64,000 bases of DNA, from NCBI GenBank assembly GCA_024291935.2, contig CM044312.1:46258001-46322000 (forward strand), in the 5' to 3' direction. Below, in pieces: positions 56,785 to 64,000 of the stretch (position 1 is the first letter of the stretch; every line of letters begins with the position of its first letter). The translations under genes were made by a program, and so were the position numbers. This DNA is from Okapia johnstoni. Lineage: Eukaryota > Chordata > Mammalia > Artiodactyla > Giraffidae. Below the pieces are notes generated by a model. That model worked only from the letters and a program-made list of their open reading frames with translations. It did no database searches and was not told where the DNA came from.

Positions 56785-57020
56785 CTTAATACTATAATAA
56801 TAGTTAATATTTGTATATCACTTACAAATATTTACAAAAGTTTACAAAGCAATTCCCCACCTATTATCTTATTTGACCTTTGAACTTCCCCAGAGATGTG
56901 TGTTACCACTCTTGGGATGGCTATTACCTCCCATTACTCAGATGAGAAAACTGAGGTTCAGGGAGCTTGAATGACTTGCCAAAGATCATATGTTCCATAG
57001 TAGCAAGACTTCTGCCTTCA
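56785..57020 (+). mobile_element. MIR SINE
   Basis: AATAGTTAATATTTGTATAT, CTATTATCTTATTTGACC, CAGATGAGAAAACTGAGGTT, CAGGGAGCTTGAATGACTTG match MIR order. Confidence 0.85.
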
Positions 57021-57654
57021 AATCTCTTGCCTTTTCCTAGAAGCAACGTTGGCCCCCAGATAAGAAACTTTGCGTCGTAATCTCCTGTTATCATCAAAAT
57101 CCTCAATAACTTATAGGAAAAACATTAGTAAAGGTATTTTATATCATTGCATTTTTCTTTTTATGCAGCGAATACAAAGTGCCCAAGGTGGCTCTGAGGT
57201 GTCTGCTGAGATGAGTAATGGACTTGCTTGAGGGGGAACAGTCAGGATGTGCATGTGGCCATCTCTGACTCCAAGCCCTGACAGGGGCCCTGGCCACTGT
57301 GTTTGATGTGAATCCAGGGTCATGAACCCCCCTTTTGCTCAAGAGGGTACTGGGGTTCCCCACAGCATATTTGCCAACACCACTCACCCCAGCCTCCAGC
57401 CTCTCTCTTTCGCTAGCCGGCTATCTCATTGCTCATAGCGGTTGCAGTGGGCCAGAGAGGTAGACAAGTGAAACTGACACTCCAGGGACCTTCCAAGACT
57501 CTACTGAGTTTAACAGCTGGTCTGGAAAGATGAAAGGCCTATGGTAGGACTACTAGACCCTCCTGGAAGATATGTTGGGCTTTGGGCCTCAGATGGTCTG
57601 GCTCATGAGCTACATCTGTGTGCATGGTTGAAGTAAAGCACCATGGGAAAGTCC
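57021..57654. other. Unassigned sequence
   Basis: About 0.6 kb with no gene or assigned repeat. Confidence 0.5.
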
Positions 57655-57870
57655 TGCAGCAAATGAATATAAGATAGGGTCAGGGGGAGCCGAATTTGAA
57701 TCCTGCCTCTGCCGCCAAATAGCTAGAAGCTTCCTAACCTCGGAGACTCCCTTTGATCATGAAGGTGAGATGCAGGAGCATTATCTGCCATATATGGCAT
57801 ATAAGGTTGTTAAAACAACTCAAGGAAAAAAAGTTTGTGAAAGCACTTAGTAGTGCTAAAGCACTAAAGC
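57655..57870 (-). mobile_element. MIR SINE (antisense)
   Basis: GAATTTGAATCCTGCCTCTG, CCGCCAAATAGCTAGAAGC, ATAAGGTTGTTAAAACAACT and GTGAAAGCACTTAGTAGTGC follow antisense MIR. Confidence 0.82.
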
Positions 57871-58224
57871 AACATCTGTTTGGGTTTTGTTTTTGCAGTT
57901 GGTTTGTCTTCCAGATAGAAATCTCTGCCCATAAAATCTTCCACAGTAAAGCGACACTGATACAAACACATGGCTTCCCTCCAGTGTTTCATCATCTATG
58001 TGCTCTTTCAGACAGCTCATCATTTTCTTCTCCCTTTTCCCTACACCTATTAGAATCCTTTTCCTGACGATTTATCTTAGTAAAATTAGTTCCTTCTAAT
58101 TTTAGCAACACAACTCAGATTGCAACTCTGAATGTTAATAAAGTTGAGGTTCTCTGTCCAAGATTGTATTTTTGTTCCCCTATATGTATTTTCCTCTATA
58201 ATTTCAGAGTTTTTATCTGGGCAT
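57871..58224. other. Unassigned gap
   Basis: Nothing recognisable. Confidence 0.5.
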
Positions 58225-58605
58225 ATGGCTGCTGAATTAAAGATCACATTTCCCAACCTTCCTTGGGGGGGTCATGTGACTAAGTTCTGGGCAATGGGAG
58301 TGAGCAGAAGTGATGTGTGCAAACTCTGGGACTTACCCTTAAAGGGAAGGAACATAACCTCTTGCTCTTCCCTTTCCTGCTGCTTGGAATGCTGATGTAG
58401 TTTGGGACAACCATCTCAGATCACAAGATGGAGGGCATGTGTTAAGGTTGGCAAACAGGACATTAGAAGTAGCTTGGGCCCCTGACCCTGTTGAGCCATC
58501 CTACCTTTGTCATAAGACAGAAAAAAATGAATTTCTTTCTGGTTTAAGCTATTATGTTTGTAGGTCTTTTGTGATGGCAGCTTGACATACCTCATAACAT
58601 GTTTT
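58225..58605 (+). mobile_element. Ancient LTR-type repeat, family uncertain
   Basis: TCATGTGACTAAGTTCTGGG, CAATGGGAGTGAGCAGAAGT, GATGTGTGCAAACTCTGGGA, CAGATCACAAGATGGAGGGC and a GTTTAAGCTATTATGTTTGT end follow the pattern of an old mammalian LTR (MaLR/ERVL-like). I cannot fix the subfamily. Confidence 0.55.
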
Positions 58606-58794
58606 AAAGAGGAACGCTTTGAGGTCTACAGCTTCAGATTTTTTGAGTTTGGCACATTCCATGTCTGTCCCAGATTCTGGTCTAAACTAGAAAAAACTCA
58701 TAGATGCTTTTCTATGACTTCCTCTTTCTGCGTTAGTGTTCACCATTATTATTAAAATTGTTGTTGTTGTTCCCATTAACATTGATTTAAACAA

Positions 58795-58905
58795 ACCAGG
58801 TGAAATGATACATTTATATATACAGCTAAGTCCCTTCTCTGTTCACCTGAAACTACTACAACATTGTTAATCGGCTATACACCAATACAAAATAAAAAGT
58901 TTAAA
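58795..58905 (+). mobile_element. L1 3' end
   Basis: CTGTTCACCTGAAACTACTA, CAACATTGTTAATCGGCTAT, ACACCAATACAAAATAAAAA is a sense-strand L1 3' terminus. Confidence 0.82.
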
Positions 58906-59592
58906 GTTTGGGAAAAAAACAGGTGAACTGAGCCTGAACAACAACAGCAAATAGGTAAGTTGGGATTCATCAAAATTAAAAGCTATTGTGCACCAAAGAA
59001 CATCATCAAGAAAGTGAAAAGACAATGTACAGAAAGGGAGAAATTATTGTTTTTCTGATAAAAGTCTAGTATCCAAATATTCTTTATATCCAAAAATTCT
59101 TTATAGAATTCTTACAACTCAACAACAAAAGAAATAAATCACTCAATTAAAAAGAGCAAGGAACTTAAATAAGCATTCGTACATTTGCTTCAAGCACATG
59201 AAAAGATGATCAACAGCATTAGCCATATGGAAATGCAAACCAAAACCACAGTGAGATGGCATTTCATGTCCACTAGAATAGCTATTAACTTTTTTTTAAA
59301 AAGGAAAATTAGCAAGTATTGGTTAGAATGTGGAGAAACTGGAATCCTCACACAATGGTGATAGGAATGAAAATGCTTCAGTTGCTGTGGAAAAGTTTGG
59401 TTTTTCTTTAAAAGTTAAGCACAGAATTACCATATGACCCACCAATCCCACTTCTAGGAATACTGCCCAAAGAACGAAACAGGTACTCAAACCAACACAT
59501 ATATACACATGTTTATAGCAGGGCTATTCATGATAATCAAGAGGGAGAAACAATTCAAATGTCCACTAAATGAATGAATGGATAAACATATG

Positions 59593-59593
<1 letters not shown>

Positions 59594-59631
<38 letters not shown>
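59594..59631. repeat. (TG)19 microsatellite
   Basis: 38 bases of pure TG directly at the 3' tail of the reverse Bov-tA. This is the longest pure dinucleotide run in the window. Confidence 0.95.
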
Positions 59632-59843
59632 CAGTTACTCAGTCATGTCCCACTCTTTGTGACCCCATGGAACGTAATCCGCCAGACTCCCCTATCCATG
59701 GGAGTTTTCTGGCAAGAATACTAGAGTATTCTAGTTGCCATTTCCTCCTCCATGGGATATTCCCGACCCAGGCATTGAACTCATGTCTCCTGCAACTCCT
59801 GCATTAGCAAGCAGATTCTTTACCACTGCCCACCTGGGAAGCC
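59632..59843 (-). mobile_element. Bov-tA SINE (antisense) with (CA)n tail
   Basis: Plus strand: TCAGTTACTCAGTCATGTCC, ACTCTTTGTGACCCCATGG, TGGCAAGAATACTAGAGTAT, GGGATATTCCCGACCCAGGC, CTTTACCACTGCCCACCTGG. Its 3' tail abuts the (TG)n run; ruminant SINE tails often seed (CA)n microsatellites. Small internal duplications (TAGAGTATTCTAG; CCTGCAACTCCTGCA). Confidence 0.92.
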
Positions 59844-60235
59844 CACAAGAGAGAATTAGTCAGCCAAAGAAAGGAATGAAGTACTGATACATGCTATACT
59901 ATCACATGGGTGCACCTCAAAAAACACTGGCCTAAATGAAAGAAATTGTACACAAAAGGGCCACATATTGTATGATTCTATTTATAGGAAATATCTAGAA
60001 TGGGTACATTCATAGAGACAGAAAGTAGATTTGTGGTTACCAAAGCCTAGTGCAAGAGGAGAATGGGAAGTAACTACTTAATGGGATTTCTTTTCAGGGT
60101 GATGAAAATGTTTGGGAACTAGATAGAGGTGATGGTTGTATATTTGAATGTACTAAATGCCATTGAATGGTTCACTTAAAAATTAAAATGGTTCATTTTA
60201 TGTTATATGAATCTCACCCCAGTCTTTTTTTTAAA

Positions 60236-60744
60236 TGTCCACGGGGCCCCAAAGCAGTAGTAGAATTGTTTGTTTACAGAAAGGTGGCCGATGGTACTAG
60301 GGTCTGCTTGAAACAAGAGGCTGAACCGTCTGCGCAACTGGATAGCTAATGAGCACCTCTTTTCCCCTAGAAGCAAGCACTCCTGCTCCTCTTTCTCCCA
60401 GCCATTCATTAGGCTCCAACCTGCTACTTGTCAGGTAGCATTAGGCATCCAGGTACACAGGGAACTGGAAGTCTCTTGCTCTTCCTGATTCCTTATTTAT
60501 TAGGGTAATGAGAACATGACCATGGCTCTGAGGCAGAAATTCCAAGATGGATATTTAGGGTGTATTCACCCTAGGTGTAGCAGGTCCACTCGGGGTGGAC
60601 TGAGGGACTCCTACCCACAGGTGTGGGTCTCTCACCCACAAGCCCAATTTTGTCACATCCTCGCTCTGTATTTTTGAGAAAGTCAGTTACCCTGAGACCT
60701 AGTTTTCTCACTTTAAAATAGGACTAAATAACATTTTCCTTAAT
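60236..60744. other. Unassigned sequence
   Basis: About 0.5 kb with no gene or clear repeat. Confidence 0.5.
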
Positions 60745-61189
60745 TAATTTCAATATCCAGAAACTGATTGTTTCTCAGCACTTCCCTTGCTACTACCCTG
60801 GTTTGAGTCACTGCCATCTTTTCCTTGATAAATGCAGTGGTCTCCTAACTTACCTCCCTCCTTCTGCCATTGCCCTCTTCCCAGCCTATTGTTACACTGC
60901 TGAAGACTGGTCCTTTCAAGCACAAGTCAGACTATGTCATCCTTCTGCTTAAAGCCCTCCAGTGTGCTCATCTTAGTTAGGGTAAAACCAAGTCTTCACA
61001 CTGGGACCTTTAAGGTCCTACAGAATGGGATTCTAGCTTCCACTCTAATCTTATTTCTTATCACCAGCCCATAGCTCACTTCACTCTACATCCAATGACC
61101 TCCTTTCTGTTCCTGCCTTGGGGTCTTTGTACTTTCTGTCCTCTCTACCTGAAAGGTTGCTCTTGTCCTTGCCTCCTCCAGGTCTCAAA
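60745..61189 (+). mobile_element. L2 LINE 3' region, left part
   Basis: TTTTCCTTGATAAATGCAGT, GGTCTCCTAACTTACCTCCC, AAGCACAAGTCAGACTATGT, CATCCTTCTGCTTAAAGCCC, TCCAGTGTGCTCATCTTAG and CCTGCCTTGGGGTCTTTGTA are in L2 order. It breaks off at TCCAGGTCTCAA and resumes after two younger insertions. Confidence 0.87.
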
Positions 61190-61325
61190 TTCATGTCCAT
61201 TGAATCGGTAATGCTATCTAACCATCTCATCCTCTGCCATCCTCTTCTCCTTTTGCCTTCAATCTTCTCCAGCATCAGGGTCTTTTCCAATGAGTCAGTT
61301 CTTCACATCAGGTGGCCAACATACT
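61190..61325 (-). mobile_element. BovB LINE internal fragment
   Basis: Antisense of the segment around the basic GRRRRG motif (CATCTCATCCTCTGCCATCC, AGCATCAGGGTCTTTTCCAA, TGAGTCAGTTCTTCACATCA). Both the BovB 3' end and everything 5' are missing. Confidence 0.9.
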
Positions 61326-61349
61326 TTGCTTACTTCTATTTTATTTTAA

Positions 61350-61495
61350 GGGCTTCCCTGTTGACTCAGATGGTAAAGAATCTGCCTGCAGTGCAGGAGA
61401 CATGGGTTCGATCCCTGGGTCAGGAAGATCAAGGAGGAAATGGCTATGGAGTCCATGGGTTTGCAAAGAGTCAGACATTACTGAGCGACAAACTT
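61350..61495 (+). mobile_element. Bov-tA SINE with internal deletion
   Basis: Complete head (GGCTTCCCTGTTGACTCAGA, GGTTCGATCCCTGGGTCAGG) joined by a deletion across the linker and first half of the body to GAGTCCATGGGTTTGCAAAG and the tail. Confidence 0.92.
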
Positions 61496-61612
61496 GTCTC
61501 CTACTAAAATGTAAGTTCTACAAGCTATTTTGCCTACTACTATATCTGGAGTGCCTAGCATAGTGCCTGGAAAATAATAAGTGATCTATAAATATTTATT
61601 GAACGAAAGAAC
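61496..61612 (+). mobile_element. L2 LINE 3' end, right part
   Basis: CTCCTACTAAAATGTAAGTT, GGAGTGCCTAGCATAGTGCC and TCTATAAATATTTATTGAAC give the L2 terminus. Compared with L2 order, roughly 200 bases of the middle are missing between this and 61189. Confidence 0.83.
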
Positions 61613-62689
61613 AGTTTCCTTTGAAGAACAAGAAGGACAATGAATGTGAAAACACTGTACAAAGGCATAGTATTTTTTATTTGTATCAAAATGTGATGTG
61701 CTTTAACAAGGTCTACACTAGAACGATCCATGATATTTGGGGAAAATAAATAACAAAAATTAAAATTGTCACTATTCAAAAGACTTCCAGAAGCCCCAAA
61801 GGATATTTTAGGACCTGATAGAGCCTCTGTTTTTAAGCCTTCGTCATTAGTAATCTTCCCAGAACCCATTTCATCAACCTTAATGGAATGGGCTTAAGAT
61901 GAGCAGCTTCCTGATATGTGTGAGTCAAAGGAGACTGGGTATTTCATAGCCTGTGTGGGATTTTACGAACATATCAAATTGGCATTTTATTTGCTACTGC
62001 AAAAATTAAATTAGAAATGAAAGTAATTTGGTTCAATGAAAGAAAAAAAAAACTCAAAGTAGGGGGGAAAAAAAAGGCCAAATTGCATAGAGGTCAGGAT
62101 TGCCAGGAAGGTTTACTTCTTAAAGTCTTATAAATAGAAGGTAATTTCTAAAATGTCAAGGTTTTCTCGGCTCAATTAAAATTATTTGTAGCACAAATGG
62201 TTGAGACCAGGGAGTACTTTAAACCATGGAAATGCAGTTACAAGAATAATAAGCAACTAGGTTATTGTTGTTTAGGAGAAACCTTATTTAAATGTTGAAG
62301 AATTTCAATCATGTCGGATGCCAGAAAGGGCCAGTTATAAAGGGAAGTAGAGCTGTTTTCCCTCAGATTTCTTTCCCCTGCTTCCACTTAGAAATAGGAG
62401 ACTGCCAAGAGCCATTTTGCAATCGAAACAACTTCATTTCCCATGTCCATTTGGAAGAAAGAGCTATAACTCAACTAATACACATTTAGGACAGGTTGGG
62501 GAATGGCTGTGATGCTGCATCCCTGAGCTCAGAGCATATAACTTCTTTCTAAATGTATTTTGGACTCCATGGCTGTCATCTACTAAAGGATGAATTTTGC
62601 AAATATTATGAACTTATCCATTTGGGAAGCAAAAACAAATATCGGATAGACCCAGCTTTTGTCATAGATAAATAGTTCTTTACACAGCA

Positions 62690-62920
62690 AGCCCAGGAGT
62701 GTTCAGAGCAACCTTGCAAAGTCCAATGAAGTGTCAGTTCAAGCCAGAGGCATTATCATTTACTGTCAACATGGACTGTCACCATTTATGGCCATAATCG
62801 GAAAAATTACTGATGATTGATACTGACGGCAATGATGATTACTCTTGCAATAAGCTTAATTAAAATAATGAAGTGCTACTGCATGTGACTTAATTGTGGC
62901 ACGGGTGGGATAATGTGTAC
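62690..62920. promoter_or_regulatory. Candidate homeodomain-rich regulatory element
   Basis: Perfect 12-bp palindrome TTATGGCCATAA (62786-62797), a PBX/HOX-like TGATTGAT (62814-62821), palindrome TTAATTAA (62856-62863) and an NK-like CTTAATTG (62889-62896), all within about 110 bases and outside repeats. Enhancer function is inferred from motif density only. Confidence 0.35.
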
Positions 62921-63599
62921 ATGCCACAAGGAAGTCACTAACCTGCATGACATTCATATTTCAGTCCTGACACAGCTGGGGAGCCCGAGACACTGTGTGT
63001 GATTTCCATGGCCCCCTCCCTTCCTTCTTAGGCCCACAACTCCTCATCCTTCTTGCACACATAATTGCTGGAGTAAGTGAAATAGCAAGAGTTCTGCTTG
63101 TTACTCCTTTCTGCTGCAAATAGAGCTCAGCAGATGACTGGGACTGTCTCTTCCTTATTGGCCTTCCTGTGGAGCTACTGACCATACTGCGTGGGGATAA
63201 CAAGTTAATCTCTGTGCTTCCCCGCCACTAGTCACCCACACAAACAAAGACGAGGGAAACCTTACAGAGAGAAGTGCTTCAGACCTACTGGAACACCAGC
63301 TCTGAAAGCCGACTCTCGGCTGGCCCCTGCCATCAGTTCCTTTTTCTTCCCAGAGCTTTTTGCTGCTTTCTTTTCCTCTGTTCCTCCTGGACTTGGGGTG
63401 TGGGGGAGATAGGAGGAGAAAGAATAAAAACTTTGGATGGACTTTTAAACCACCCAGAAGGTCAACCTCAAACCCAGTCCTGTGTCCATTTCACGTAATT
63501 GTTGAAGGCCTTAAAAACACAAACAGCTCTCATCCACAGCGGGAAGATCAAAGAGACATTTACCCACTTGCTTAACTTAGAAAAAATAAAACACCCAGT

Positions 63600-63840
63600 G
63601 CAAATTGTGGGCTTTTAACTATCTTGCGGGACCAAAAACTTAATCAGAGTGCTGAGGACTATAAACATGTAGGAAGGGAAGCAGACAGTCATTAAAATCT
63701 GATTATGAGGCCAGCAGTGCTGATCGGGCCCGATTGCCAGCCTCCCTGTGGAGGGATCGGCTGAAAGAGAAAGGAGCGTGATGGAAATCAGCCTTGAGCA
63801 TCTTTCCTGCACATTTAGAAGAATGTGAAGCCATAGGGAC
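63600..63840. promoter_or_regulatory. Candidate regulatory element with CpG palindrome
   Basis: Perfect 12-bp palindrome ATCGGGCCCGAT (63723-63734) holds two CpGs in otherwise CpG-poor DNA. TCATTAAAATCTGATTATGA lies just upstream. Function is unproven. Confidence 0.28.
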
Positions 63841-64000
63841 CACTACACCTTACCTCCTTTCAAGAGAAAATTTGGCCTCAATGGTTCATGGAATTGTTTT
63901 CCCTTCTGCTCACTCACAAAACGTTCATTGTATATCTATTATAGGAAGACAGAACAATGCAAACTCTCCGGTAGCATATCATAGCAACCTTCTCTGGCTA

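Larger units (their letters stand above)
58930..60235 (+). mobile_element. L1M LINE 3' region, split by a Bov-tA
   Basis: Sense-strand ORF2 end and 3' UTR: AAAACCACAGTGAGATGGCA, TGTGGAGAAACTGGAATCCT, TGACCCACCAATCCCACTTC, TTTATAGCAGGGCTATTCAT, TATGATTCTATTTATAGGAA, TGTGGTTACCAAAGCCTAG, then AATGGTTCACTTAAAAATTA and AATCTCACCCCAGTC. No long frame is left. The Bov-tA plus (TG)n block (59594-59843) interrupts it. Confidence 0.88.
61613..64000. other. Repeat-free single-copy sequence
   Basis: 2.4 kb without any recognisable transposable element and no supported coding frame. It holds two candidate regulatory blocks (62690-62920, 63600-63840). Confidence 0.55.

Noticed and set aside
58757..58770. 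TTG triplet run as a coding repeat
   Set aside because: Only about four units and no open reading frame of note around it.

Overview
The window is non-coding nuclear DNA from a ruminant, most likely a bovid. The diagnosis rests on three repeat groups: BovB (RTE-type) LINE fragments, Bov-tA SINEs (tRNA-Glu-like head joined to a BovB-derived body), and CHR-type SINEs of the cetacean-hippo-ruminant group. Older mammalian repeats (MIR, L2, L1M, MER5-type hAT, MaLR LTRs) form the background. I find no host protein-coding gene, tRNA, rRNA or CRISPR array. The longest open frames, on both strands, lie in BovB, SINE, L2 or L1 sequence. The window is therefore intergenic or lies within a large intron.

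Layout. 1-9.5 kb: a minus-strand BovB 3' end (620-1159), a rare BovB 5'/endonuclease fragment (3858-4856), a ruminant L1 tail, a plus-strand BovB 3' end (7228-7966), a Bov-tA, a CHR SINE with a 14-bp target duplication, and a MIR. 9.5-23 kb: L1M remnants, single-copy sequence with homeobox-rich segments (10.5-11 kb, 16.85-17.06 kb), BovB at 13.3 and 18.6 kb, a dimeric Bov-tA, a CHR SINE with a perfect 11-bp target duplication, and several Bov-tA copies. 23-29.6 kb: mostly single-copy sequence with an L2 end, a MER5 and a G-quadruplex motif. 29.6-34 kb: one long, very old antisense L1M with a MIR inserted in it, then L2 and MIR. 37-40.7 kb: two Bov-tA copies sharing a triplicated target, an L1 end, a solo retroviral LTR, L2, an AT-rich tandem repeat and an L1/HAL1-like stretch. 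41-49 kb: AT-rich single-copy sequence, L2, the BovB copy that keeps the reverse-transcriptase YADD motif (44802-45826), paired MER5 copies and a BovB tail with a clean 10-bp target duplication. 50-55.7 kb: L2, two MaLR LTRs, hAT and MIR. 56-61.6 kb: MIRs, an L1M split by a Bov-tA with a (TG)19 microsatellite, and an L2 interrupted by BovB and Bov-tA. 61.6-64 kb: single-copy sequence with palindromic homeodomain-type motifs.

How it fits together. Ancient repeats shared by placental mammals were laid down first, and ruminant-lineage BovB, CHR and Bov-tA copies were inserted later, several with readable target duplications. What may be functional is the repeat-free sequence. Four segments look like candidate enhancers from motif content alone, which cannot be confirmed without alignment. 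No undescribed multi-gene system is visible. The most unusual observations are a recurrent antisense open frame in BovB explained by CpG decay, a triplicated SINE target, and perfect palindromes in candidate regulatory DNA.
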